DNA from: Bradyrhizobium_A sp052115025
GTDB taxonomy: Bacteria > Pseudomonadota > Alphaproteobacteria > Rhizobiales > Xanthobacteraceae
Assembly: GCF_052115025.1 (NCBI RefSeq)
Contig: NZ_JBFRFW010000001.1
Coordinates: forward strand, 310,001-374,000
Length of the DNA: 64,000 bases
Reading direction: 5' to 3'
Shown here: positions 17,256 through 25,803 of the stretch, one piece after another
Layout: each line of letters starts with the position of its first letter
How positions within the stretch are numbered: the stretch's first letter is position 1
Translations under genes and position numbers: made by a program
Notes under the pieces: generated by a model
Seen by the model: only the letters and a program-made list of their open reading frames with translations
What the model was told of the DNA's origin: nothing
Databases searched by the model: none

Positions 17256-19085
17256 TCATTCCGCGGCGGAGACGCGATCGACGCCATCCTCGCCGAGCGC
17301 GCCGAACTCCAGCACCTGGCGTTCGAACAGACCGCGGTAGATGCCGCCGGGCCGGCGCACCAGGGAGGCGTGGTTACCTTCCTCCGCGATCCGGCCGCGC
17401 TCGAACACCAGGATGCGGTCGAGCGAGCGGACCGTGGACAGCCGGTGAGCAATCACGATCGCGGTGCGGCCGTGCATCAGCCGCTCCATCGCCTCCTGGA
17501 TCAGCGCCTCCGATTCCGAATCGAGGCTCGAGGTCGCCTCGTCCAGGATCAGGATCGGCGCATCCGCCAGGAACGCCCGCGCCAGCGCCACGCGCTGGCG
17601 CTCGCCACCGGACAGCTTCACGCCGCGCTCGCCGACCAGCGTGCCATAACCGGCCGGCAGGCGGGCGATGAAGTCATGCGCGTTGGCGAGACGCGCGGCA
17701 TGCTCGATCGCCGCCTGCGACGCACCGGGGCGACCGTAGGCGATGTTCTCGGCCAGCGACCGGTGGAACAGGATCGGCTCCTGCTGCACGATCGCGATCT
17801 GGCTGCGCAGCGACTGCTGCGTCGCGTGCCGCACGTCCTGCCCATCGATCAGCACCCGCCCGGAGGAGACATCGTGCAGCCGCTGGATCAGCTTCACGAA
17901 TGTGGTCTTGCCCGAGCCGGAGCGGCCGACGAGGCCGATCCTCTCCCCCGCCCGGATATCGACGGACAGGCCGCTGTAGAGCGGCGTGGAGTGGCCACCA
18001 TAGTGGAAGGTGACGTCGTCGAAACGAATCGCGCCGCCGGTGACATCGATCGGCCGTGCATCGGGTGCATCCGCAATGCCGATCGGCTCGTCATGGATCG
18101 CGACCAGTTCCTCCATCTCGTTGACCGAGCGCTGCAGGTGGTTGATGTGCATGCCGATGTCACGGAGATAGCCATGGATGACGAAATAGCTCGTCATCAC
18201 ATAGGTGACGTCGCCGGCCGACGCCCGGCCGGACAGCCACATCAGCAGCGCGCCGCCGACCACCGCGGTGCGCATGCCCAGCAACAGCACGAGTTGCGCC
18301 GTTCCGGTGCGGGTATAGCGCCGCCACGTCCGCCCGGTGCGATGCTTCCAGTTGCGCAACACGCCGGCCAGTCGCTCGTCCTCGCGAGACTCGGCGCCGA
18401 ACGACTTGACCACCGCATTGCACCCGAGCGAATCCGCCAACATGCCGCCGAGCCTGGTGTCGGAGGCGTTCGACGATCGCGCCGCAGGAGCGATATAGTA
18501 GGTCGAGAACACCACCACCATCGCCACATAGGCGATGGTACCGATGGCGATCACGAGCCCCAGCAGCGGCCATTGCAGGCCAAGCAGCAGCATCGAGCCG
18601 AGCAGCACCACCAGTGACGGCAGCAGCGCCATCAGCAGGGTGTCGTCGAGCAGATCCAGCGCGCCCATGCCGCGGGTGATCTTGCGCACCGTCGAGCCCG
18701 AGAAGCTGTTGGCGTGCCAGTCGGTGGAAAAGCGCTGCACGCGCCAGAACGCATCGCGCGCGACATCGCTCATGATGCGCAGCGTCAGCGCGACGATAGC
18801 CTGAAAGCCGGCGTGCCGCAGCACCACCGACATCAGGCCAAGCCCGATGATCGCTGCGAACGCAACGAACGCCGCGTCACGGCCGAGCGACGGATCGCTC
18901 GCGCCATGGGCGACGGCGTCGACCAGCCGGCCCGCATAGTATGGCATGAACACGTCGGCCAGCGTCGACGCGGCCAGCGCGAGACAGATCGCCGTCAGCC
19001 GCCAGGGCTGACGGCGCCAGTGACGGAAGACGAAAGGAAGAACCGTGCGGAACGCATCCGCCGGCTTTTGACGAAGACGGGTCAT
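17256..19085 (-). CDS. ABC transporter, fused permease and ATPase (MsbA/exporter type)
   Basis: 609 residues from the ATG at 19085. An ABC transmembrane domain with about six helices (residues about 20-310) precedes a nucleotide-binding domain with Walker A GLVGRSGSGKTTFVKLIQRL, Q-loop AIVQQEPILF, signature LSGGERQRVALARAFL, Walker B ILILDEATSSLDSES and H-loop VIAHRLSTV. As a half-transporter it would work as a homodimer exporting a lipid, peptide or drug; the substrate cannot be told. In-frame GTG (19136) and ATG (19124) starts upstream would add 13-17 residues; no start has a strong ribosome-binding site. A strong hairpin terminator follows. Confidence 0.92.
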   Translation of the reverse strand: MTRLRQKPADAFRTVLPFVFRHWRRQPWRLTAICLALAASTLADVFMPYYAGRLVDAVAHGASDPSLGRDAAFVAFAAIIGLGLMSVVLRHAGFQAIVALTLRIMSDVARDAFWRVQRFSTDWHANSFSGSTVRKITRGMGALDLLDDTLLMALLPSLVVLLGSMLLLGLQWPLLGLVIAIGTIAYVAMVVVFSTYYIAPAARSSNASDTRLGGMLADSLGCNAVVKSFGAESREDERLAGVLRNWKHRTGRTWRRYTRTGTAQLVLLLGMRTAVVGGALLMWLSGRASAGDVTYVMTSYFVIHGYLRDIGMHINHLQRSVNEMEELVAIHDEPIGIADAPDARPIDVTGGAIRFDDVTFHYGGHSTPLYSGLSVDIRAGERIGLVGRSGSGKTTFVKLIQRLHDVSSGRVLIDGQDVRHATQQSLRSQIAIVQQEPILFHRSLAENIAYGRPGASQAAIEHAARLANAHDFIARLPAGYGTLVGERGVKLSGGERQRVALARAFLADAPILILDEATSSLDSESEALIQEAMERLMHGRTAIVIAHRLSTVRSLDRILVFERGRIAEEGNHASLVRRPGGIYRGLFERQVLEFGALGEDGVDRVSAAE

Positions 19086-19252
19086 TGATCGATCCGGCCA
19101 CGCGTACGCGCAAGCCGGCTCCATGGCAGAGGACACGACAGCCGCGACCGTGCGCAGCCAGTGTCTGAGAACGAAAACGAGGGTGGAACGTCTAGCGACG
19201 CAGCCGGACGGTCGTCAGACCTGCGCCCGGCGGATCCCAGGACCGCGTGAGG

Positions 19253-19312
19253 TCAACCGAGGATCCGGAAGTCGACGCACGCGGGAGCGATGAGCAGGAA
19301 AGTCGTCTTCAT
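19253..19312 (-). CDS. Possible 19-residue small protein or leader peptide
   Basis: ATG at 19312 is preceded by AGGAGG with six-base spacing, the best ribosome-binding site in this neighbourhood, and opens MKTTFLLIAPACVDFRILG before a TGA. It lies in an otherwise empty interval (19086-19486) about 170 bases upstream of the ABC exporter gene on the same strand. It might be a leader peptide for that gene, a true small hydrophobic peptide, or the remnant of a decayed gene. Nothing else in the interval is recognisable. Confidence 0.35.
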   Translation of the reverse strand: MKTTFLLIAPACVDFRILG

Positions 19313-19486
19313 GCAGCTCCTCCTGGTTGGCGTGGCCGGGTCGCGATGATGCGGCATGCAGCCGCAAAAAGTGAATGCCGAAGCAATGGGCAACAATTGC
19401 GGCAGGATTTTGCCGAGCGGCGCCGATCGACGCAATGAAACGCGGCACGACAACGTGTCGCACCGAACCACGCCATCGCGGCAATG

Positions 19487-20981
19487 TCAGAACTGAAAGT
19501 ACAGAAACTCGAGGCGCTGCCACATGCCGAACAGCGACAACGCCAACGCCACCGCGCTCACCAGCGCCCAGGCCGGATCCGGACGCCAGCGCAACCAGGC
19601 CCGCTCCGGCGCACGGCGGTATTCCCGATAGCCGAAAATCTGCGGCACGTTGGGCAGCAGCACCGCAATCGCCAGCGCACCGCCGACCGCGCCGAGGCCA
19701 ACCCGGAACAACGGCTCCGCACCAAGCAGCACCGGCAGGTCCATCAGGCGCAGGATGCCAGGCGAGACATAGGCCGCACTGTCGGCCTCTCGCCCGAACA
19801 GCGCCTGCAGCATCCGCCACGCCCCTATGAAGGTGCCGGCGCGGAAGAACACCCAGGCCAGCACCACCGCCGCGAAGGTCACCAGCCAGCCGACACCGTG
19901 CGCGAGCGTCGATGACGCCAGGGCGGTCTTGCCGAACCGCTCGGTGGCCACCCGCCAGATGTGATTGATGATCAGATAGCAACCGTGCAGACCGCCCCAG
20001 ATCAGGAAATTCCATCCGGCGCCGTGCCACAGGCCGCCGAGCAGCATGGTAACCAGCAGGTTCTGGTAGCGCCGCAACGACCCCTGCCGGTTGCCGCCGA
20101 GGGGAATGTAGAGATAGTCGCGCAGGAAGCGCGACAGCGTGATGTGCCAGCGCCGCCAGAACGCGATGATCGAGGTCGCGCGGTACGGCGAGCGGAAGTT
20201 GACCGGCAGCCGGATGCCGAACAGCAGCGCAAGCCCGATCGCCATGTCCGAATAGCCGGAGAAATCGAAATAGATCTGCAGCGTGTAGGCAAGGGTCGCG
20301 AGCCACGCCCAACCGGCGGTCACGGTGCCGCCGGCGTCGACATGGGCAAACACCGGCGAGACAAATTGCGACAGGTTGTCGGCGATCACCACTTTCTTGA
20401 ACAGCCCGGCGGCGAAGATCGCGACGCCGCGTGCCGCAAGCACCGCGGAGCGTCCGGAGCGCGCGCGCTTGAACTGCGGGATCATCTCGGCGTGATGCAC
20501 CAGCGGCCCGGCGATCAGGTGCGGGAAGAACGAGACGAACAGCGTGTAGCTGACGATGTCACGCTCGACCCGCGCGCCGCGCATGACATCGACCAGGTAG
20601 GCGATCTGCTGGAAGGTGAAGAAGGAGATGCCGAGCGGCAGCACGATGTCGGCGAACGGCAGCGGCGCGCCGGTGAGCGTGCTGAGGCTGTCGAGCAGGA
20701 AGTTGGTGTACTTGAAATATCCCAGCGCGACGAGATTGATGACGACGCCGAGCGAGCCTACGGCGCCGCGGATCGGCCATCAGCAGCCCGAAGCCGAAAT
20801 TCATGGCGATCGAGGCGAGCAGCAGCAACAAATAGACCGGCTTCCAGGCGCCGTAGAACACCAGGGACGCGGCGAACAGCACCAGGATGCCGGCCCGGGG
20901 GGAATGCAGCCGGGCGACCGCGAACGCCAGCGCGACCGCCGGCAGGAACTGGAAGACGAAAGTGAAGGACGAGAACAGCAT
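19487..20981 (-). pseudogene. MBOAT O-acyltransferase (AlgI-like), interrupted by a one-base frameshift
   Basis: The N-terminal 75 residues (MLFSSFTFVFQFLPAVALAF ... NFGFGLLMADP) lie in one frame, and everything after GAVGSLGVVINLVALGYFKY lies in another. The switch is near 20768-20771 in CCGCGGCGCC; dropping a single base gives one continuous protein of about 497 residues, normal for AlgI/DltB-like enzymes. The MBOAT core is intact: YFDFSGYSDMAIGLALLFG, RRWHITLSRFLRDYLYIPLGG and LLGGLWHGAGWNFLIWGGLHG with the catalytic histidine. It follows the SGNH gene by three bases, so the pair resembles polysaccharide O-acetylation modules. Either a genuine null allele or a sequencing error; no slippery heptamer suggests programmed frameshifting. 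Confidence 0.85.
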
Positions 20982-20984
20982 CGG

Positions 20985-21968
20985 CTAGCGAGGGAGCTGC
21001 GACATCAGATAGCGGGTGTAGATCGGCACGCCCGATGCGTTGACGTGCATCTCGTCGGAAAAATTCGCGATCGCCAATCCCGGGACGTCCGTGACGACCA
21101 GCGTCTCGAAACGACAGCGCTTGCCGGCCGCGCGCAGCAGGGCGTTGATGTCGGCTTCATCGTTCATCCAGGCCGTGTCGGCGCGACGGTCCCCGGGCAC
21201 CCAGGGCGGATTAACCACCGTCAGCTTGCGCGAGGCTGCCGCGATGTCGCACAAGGCCTCGATCGCGTAGCGGGCCTTCGGCCCATCCGTACGCCAGCGG
21301 GCATAGTGCGGATGACCGCCGAGATTGTCCCGCCCCTGGGCTTGCCGGGTCAGGCGGATCACCCCGCCATCCGGCGGCACAGACGACGTTGTCGCCACGT
21401 TCTGCTGCTGTGCCAGCCGCGCCTCGAACGCATCGTGGATGTAACGCACCAGGGTGCCGACGCGCATCGGCAGGAACGTGACCAATTGCGTGCCGACGTC
21501 GAGCCGGGCCGCGACGTCGAGCGGATAGACGCCCGCTGACTTCACCCCCTCGTTGAAGATGAACGGCGCCACACTCACGACCACATGGGCGTCGCGGAAA
21601 ACGTCCGGATAGGCCCGCGCGGCCGCGGCCACCGCAAGCGGCTCGCCGGCATCATAGGCGATATTGACAGCATAGCCTGGCGGCTTCCCCAGCAGCTCAC
21701 CGGCCAGCACCGGATCGACCCCGTATTCGGTGCGGCTCTCGCCAGCGAAGATCAGCTTGGGATGGGATTGCAGCAGCGGCAGACGAACCGCAAGAAGGCG
21801 AGGAATATCAGTATGAACGCGATTGGCGAGGGCGAGCAGGCCGGCAAAGCCGACCAGCCATGCCCCGAGCGTCAGCACCAGCGCGCCCGCGATCCAGCGC
21901 GCCGCCGCGCCGGCGATCCCGGGCTCAGCAAACGAATTGTCCGGACGAGAAAACGACCAACCTGCCAT
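20985..21968 (-). CDS. SGNH-hydrolase-like membrane-anchored protein (AlgX/AlgJ-like partner of MBOAT)
   Basis: 327 residues. A single membrane segment (AGALVLTLGAWLVGFAGLLALANR, residues about 27-50) anchors a periplasmic domain. LIFAGESRTEYGVDP carries the SGNH nucleophile block (G-x-S-R-x-x-x-G), and SDEMHVNASG near residue 308 supplies the Asp-x-x-His pair. The domain is only distantly like the DltD/AlgX/AlgJ group, which completes O-acetylation of exported polysaccharides after an MBOAT protein moves the acetyl group across the membrane. The MBOAT gene starts three bases after this stop codon. If the MBOAT frameshift is real, this protein has lost its donor partner. The glycan substrate is unknown. 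Confidence 0.72.
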   Translation of the reverse strand: MAGWSFSRPDNSFAEPGIAGAAARWIAGALVLTLGAWLVGFAGLLALANRVHTDIPRLLAVRLPLLQSHPKLIFAGESRTEYGVDPVLAGELLGKPPGYAVNIAYDAGEPLAVAAAARAYPDVFRDAHVVVSVAPFIFNEGVKSAGVYPLDVAARLDVGTQLVTFLPMRVGTLVRYIHDAFEARLAQQQNVATTSSVPPDGGVIRLTRQAQGRDNLGGHPHYARWRTDGPKARYAIEALCDIAAASRKLTVVNPPWVPGDRRADTAWMNDEADINALLRAAGKRCRFETLVVTDVPGLAIANFSDEMHVNASGVPIYTRYLMSQLPR

Positions 21969-22013
21969 GTCGGGGGTTCAAGCACGAACCCGGCCGGCGA
22001 ACAATATCCAGCT

Positions 22014-23618
22014 TCAGTGCGCGTCCGGCGGGGGGCCGGCCATGTTGGGGCGGTCGACAAAGTATACCAGCGACCCCAGGACGACATAAAATATCGACAA
22101 CATCAGAAATGAATCGGCATAGCTCATCACGGCCGCCTGGCGGTGCACGATCATGGACAGCTGCTTGAGGGCCATCATCGACGCATCACCCATGCCCTGA
22201 AACCTCTGCGTCAGCATGTTCAGCGTCTCGGTCGCGGTCGCATTGCCCCAATTGACCTTGTCGTGCAGGCGCGAGATGTGCAGGTCGGTGCGGTGGTTGA
22301 GCGCGGTGTTGATCAGCGCAAGGCCAACCGCTCCGCCGAGGTTGCGGGTCAGGTTGAACAGCCCCGACGCATTCTTGACCATCGACGGCGGCAGGGTGCC
22401 GAGCGCGATGTTGTTGACCGGCACCATCGCCATCATCATGCCGATGCCGCGGCACACCTGCGGCAGGAACAGCTCCCAGAAATCATAGTCGCGGGTCAGC
22501 CAGGTCATCTGCCAGGTGCCGAGCGCGAACATCCCAAGCCCGAGCACGATCATCAGGCGCAGGTCGACCTTCTGCATCAGCCGGCCGACCAGCGGTGCGG
22601 TCATGAACATCGCAATGCCCGAGACGAACATGGTCTCGCCGATCATCAGCGCGCTGTAGCCGCGGATCTCGGCAAGATAGCGCGGATAGATATAGGTCAG
22701 GCCGTACAGCCCGATGCCGATGCAGAACGAGAACATGCTGCCGAAGGCGAAGTTGCGGTTCTTGAACGACCGGATATCGACGATCGGCTCCTTCGCGGTC
22801 AGCACGCGGTAGAAGAAAACGATGGCCGAGACGCCACAGATCACCACGCAGGTCGCGACCGTGTCGTCGTCGAGCCAGTCGTACTGCGGCCCTTCCTCGA
22901 GCACATACTCCAGCGCGCCGAGGAAACCCGCCATCGAGAACAGGCCGACCCAGTCGAAATGGTCGAGCAGCGCCAGGTTCGGCTTGTCGAAATCGACCAG
23001 CGCCAGCACGCCGACCGTGATGCCGATGCCCGGCAGCACGTTGATGAAGAACAGCCAGTGCCACGACAGCGCGTCGGTCAGATAACCGCCGACGGTGGGG
23101 CCGACGGTCGGCGCCAGCGTCGCGACGAGGCCGATGATCGGCGCCACGATGTGCAGCTTGTTGCGGGGGAACACGGTATAGGCCGACGCGAACACGGTCG
23201 GGATCATGCCGGCGCCGAGGAAACCCTGGATCGCGCGCCACAGGATCATCTGGCCGATCGACGACGTCAGGCCGCACATCAGGCTGGCGGCGGTGAAGCC
23301 GGCAGCCGAGATGGCGAACAGGTAGCGTGTGCCGAGGGCCCGCGACATGAAGCCGGACAGCGGAATCGCGATCACTTCCGCGATCAGGTAGGCGGTCTGC
23401 ACCCAGGAGACTTCATTGGACGACGCCGACAGGCCCGCCTGGATCTCCGACAGCGACGCCGACACGATCTGGATGTCCAGGATGGACATGAACATCCCGA
23501 ACACCATGATCAGGAAGGCAAAGATGCGCCTGGGCACCAGCCGCTCGGAGACGGCCGGGGCGGCGGCCATCCCGCCTGCCCCACCCATGGTCGGATTGCC
23601 TGCACTCGGTCCGGACAT
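22014..23618 (-). CDS. DHA2-family MFS drug exporter (EmrB/QacA type)
   Basis: 534 residues with about 14 membrane segments. Family motifs are visible: LDIQIVSASLSEIQAGLSAS with NEVSWVQTAYLIAEVIAIPLSGFMSRALGTR (motif A region) and GFLGAGMIPTVFASAYTVFP, then IVAPIIGLVATLAPTVGPTVGGYLTD (motif C). With the HlyD-type protein encoded 47 bp upstream it would form an EmrAB-TolC-like tripartite pump driven by protons. The C-terminal tail is periplasm-side or cytoplasmic and short. The operon is divergent from a TetR-family regulator. Confidence 0.92.
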   Translation of the reverse strand: MSGPSAGNPTMGGAGGMAAAPAVSERLVPRRIFAFLIMVFGMFMSILDIQIVSASLSEIQAGLSASSNEVSWVQTAYLIAEVIAIPLSGFMSRALGTRYLFAISAAGFTAASLMCGLTSSIGQMILWRAIQGFLGAGMIPTVFASAYTVFPRNKLHIVAPIIGLVATLAPTVGPTVGGYLTDALSWHWLFFINVLPGIGITVGVLALVDFDKPNLALLDHFDWVGLFSMAGFLGALEYVLEEGPQYDWLDDDTVATCVVICGVSAIVFFYRVLTAKEPIVDIRSFKNRNFAFGSMFSFCIGIGLYGLTYIYPRYLAEIRGYSALMIGETMFVSGIAMFMTAPLVGRLMQKVDLRLMIVLGLGMFALGTWQMTWLTRDYDFWELFLPQVCRGIGMMMAMVPVNNIALGTLPPSMVKNASGLFNLTRNLGGAVGLALINTALNHRTDLHISRLHDKVNWGNATATETLNMLTQRFQGMGDASMMALKQLSMIVHRQAAVMSYADSFLMLSIFYVVLGSLVYFVDRPNMAGPPPDAH

Positions 23619-23665
23619 GACGTCGCGTCCTGTTTTGATGGCGGCGGGGCGCCGCTCCGCTCGCG

Positions 23666-24892
23666 TCAGTCGGCCGCGCGGGTGTCGATGTGGACGACCA
23701 CGGACATGCCGGCGCGCAGCAGGTTCTCGCGCGCCACGTTGGCCGGAACACGGATGCGCACAGGCACGCGCTGCACGATCTTGGTGAAGTTGCCGGTGGC
23801 GTTGTCGGGCGGCAGCAGCGTGAACACCGAGCCGGACGCCGGCGACAGGCTCTCGACGGTGCCTTCGATCTTGCGGCCGCTGACACCATCGACAGTCAAG
23901 CTCACCGGCTGGCCGGGCTTGAGGCGGCCGAGCTGGGTTTCCTTGAAGTTGGCGTCGATGAACACGTCGTCGAGCGGCACGACATTGGCGAGACGCTGGC
24001 CGACCTGGATATAGTCGCCCTCGTTGACGAGACGATTGGAGAACGTGCCGTCCACCGGCGCGCGCACCTCGGTGAAGGCGAGATCACGCTCGGCCTTGGC
24101 GAGCGAGGTCTGCAATTCCCCGAGTTGGCGCTGAGCCTCGACTTGCTGGGCCTTGATGACATCGACGTTGCGCTCGGCCGCAACCAGCGCCGCCTGCGCG
24201 CTCTGCACCGCAGCGACCGACTGGTCGCGCGTCGCCTGCGACTGCTCGAACGTCGCCTTCGAGGCAAAACCCTTGTCGCTGAGCTGCAACTGGCGGTCAA
24301 AATCGAACTGAGCGCGCTTGGCGGCGGCCTGGCTCGATTCCAGCTGGGCGCGGGCCTGCTCGACCATGCTCACCTGTGCGTCCGCCTGGCGGCCGATGCG
24401 GGCAATGGTCGCTTCCTGGGTCGCGATCTTGGCGCGCGCGGAGTCCGCTGCGATCTTGTAATCGCCGTCGTCGATCTTGATCAGCACATCGCCGGCGCGC
24501 ACGCGGCTGTTGTCCTTGGGGGCGATGCGGGCGATGTGGCCAGCGACACGGGCGCCGATCAGGGTGTTGTTGGCACGGACATAGGCGTCGTCGGTGGTAA
24601 CGATGAAGCGCCCCACCAGCGCGTAATAGCTGCCATAGGACACGGCAGCGATCGCGAGCACCGCGGCAATGCCCATCAGCACCAGCCTGCGGCGATTCGG
24701 AGCGGCCGGCGCTGCCTGAACGGCGGCGGCTGCAGCCACCGGCGCCTCGGCCGCGGGAGCTGGCGTGTTGCGGTCGGGGGCGGCGTCCTGGCGCGCCTCG
24801 GCTTGCGGCCGGGTGGAGGCGTGGGGGTCGAACGGGGCGACATCGGAGTCCGGACGAACGATCCGGGCAGTTTGGTCACGTCCAGCGGCCAT
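23666..24892 (-). CDS. HlyD-family membrane fusion protein (EmrA type)
   Basis: 408 residues. A hydrophilic Pro/Ala-rich N-terminus of about 80 residues precedes one membrane segment (RRLVLMGIAAVLAIAAVSYGSYYALV). Then come the biotinyl-lipoyl-like half-motifs (VRANNTLIGARVAGHIARI, VRAGDVLIKID), a long coiled-coil hairpin rich in Gln/Ala (residues about 155-260), and the beta-barrel domain with TEVRAPVDGTFSNRLVNEGDYIQVGQRLANV. ATG at 24892 has a textbook AAGGAGG five bases upstream. It bridges the EmrB-like pump to an outer membrane channel. A palindromic operator lies 110 bp upstream. Confidence 0.92.
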   Translation of the reverse strand: MAAGRDQTARIVRPDSDVAPFDPHASTRPQAEARQDAAPDRNTPAPAAEAPVAAAAAVQAAPAAPNRRRLVLMGIAAVLAIAAVSYGSYYALVGRFIVTTDDAYVRANNTLIGARVAGHIARIAPKDNSRVRAGDVLIKIDDGDYKIAADSARAKIATQEATIARIGRQADAQVSMVEQARAQLESSQAAAKRAQFDFDRQLQLSDKGFASKATFEQSQATRDQSVAAVQSAQAALVAAERNVDVIKAQQVEAQRQLGELQTSLAKAERDLAFTEVRAPVDGTFSNRLVNEGDYIQVGQRLANVVPLDDVFIDANFKETQLGRLKPGQPVSLTVDGVSGRKIEGTVESLSPASGSVFTLLPPDNATGNFTKIVQRVPVRIRVPANVARENLLRAGMSVVVHIDTRAAD

Positions 24893-25001
24893 GAAGGCCT
24901 CCTTGTTCTTGCATCCGATTGGAAATCGACTCGCGCAAAGCCGACGATCCAACGCCCCCACAGCGCCGGTTGCTGCAATGCGCCATCAAGTCAAATTACC
25001 A

Positions 25002-25022
25002 TTGACCGAACGGTTCGGTCAA
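25002..25022. promoter_or_regulatory. 21-bp palindromic operator between the efflux operon and its TetR-family regulator
   Basis: Perfect 10-base arms TTGACCGAAC and GTTCGGTCAA flank a central G. It lies 110 bp from the EmrA-like start and 132 bp from the regulator start, the normal place for a shared TetR operator. GACCGAACGGTTCGGTC resembles operators of other TetR repressors of drug pumps. Confidence 0.75.
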
Positions 25023-25154
25023 CATAACTTTCTTAGGACGCTTCCAGGAAACCGCTGTCAGGAGCAAGGAAGCCTCCGATAGGCTGTCCAGGACCATAGC
25101 GGCATCCTGCTACCTAAACGTTGCTACCGCTCAGACAAGAGGCCGACCGCTCCC

Positions 25155-25799
25155 ATGACCACCCCCGTCGCGCTCAAAGTTCCCGCCGTCGAGGAGGATT
25201 CGTCCAAGCGCCGCCAGATCCTGGACGGCGCGCGCCGGATGTTCATGGAATTCGGGTTCGATGCCGCCAGCATGGGGGAAATCGCCAGGACGGCCGGCGT
25301 CTCCAAGGGCACCCTCTACGTCTACTTTGCCGACAAGTGCGCGCTGTTCCAGGCCATCGTCGAGGAGATCGCCCAGATCCACGGCCGGATCGGCGCCGAT
25401 ATCGATCTCGATGATCATGACGTCCCCGGCTCGCTGCGCCGGTTCGGCATGGCCTACATGGAACTGCTGTGCCGGCCGGACGGCGGCTCGGCGGTGCGCA
25501 CCATCATGGCGATCGCCGAACGGATGCCCGAGATCGGCCGCCGCTATTACTCGACCATCATCGCCGGCAGCATCAACCGCCTGGCCCAATACCTCGCCGC
25601 CCAGTCCAAGGCGGGAATCCTCGCCATCGACGACCACGAACTCGCCGCCGAGCAGTTCCTGAAGAGCTGCCAGGCGACATTATTCCTGCCGTTCGTGTTC
25701 CAGACTACGCCCTCGCCGTCGCGCGAGCGCATTGCCTACGTCATCGACAGCGCGGTGCGGATGTTCATGGCGGCGTACGGCGCCGGGACGAAGCGCTGA
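25155..25799 (+). CDS. TetR/AcrR family regulator of the divergent efflux operon
   Basis: 214 residues. The N-terminal HTH (KRRQILDGARRMFMEFGFDAASMGEIARTAGVSKGTLYVYFADK, residues about 18-61) is typical of the family, with recognition helix SKGTLYVYF. The C-terminal helical domain contains a TetR_C-like region of the AefR/PsrA-like sort. It diverges from emrAB-like genes, and the gap contains a perfect 21-bp palindrome, so it is most likely the local repressor, released by a pump substrate. No strong ribosome-binding site precedes the ATG. It ends five bases before the convergent extensin-like gene. Confidence 0.9.
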   Translation: MTTPVALKVPAVEEDSSKRRQILDGARRMFMEFGFDAASMGEIARTAGVSKGTLYVYFADKCALFQAIVEEIAQIHGRIGADIDLDDHDVPGSLRRFGMAYMELLCRPDGGSAVRTIMAIAERMPEIGRRYYSTIIAGSINRLAQYLAAQSKAGILAIDDHELAAEQFLKSCQATLFLPFVFQTTPSPSRERIAYVIDSAVRMFMAAYGAGTKR

Positions 25800-25803
25800 C
25801 CGT

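Noticed and set aside
20760..20780. Programmed frameshifting in the MBOAT gene
   Set aside because: No slippery heptamer or downstream pseudoknot signal at the switch; a simple one-base change explains it better.
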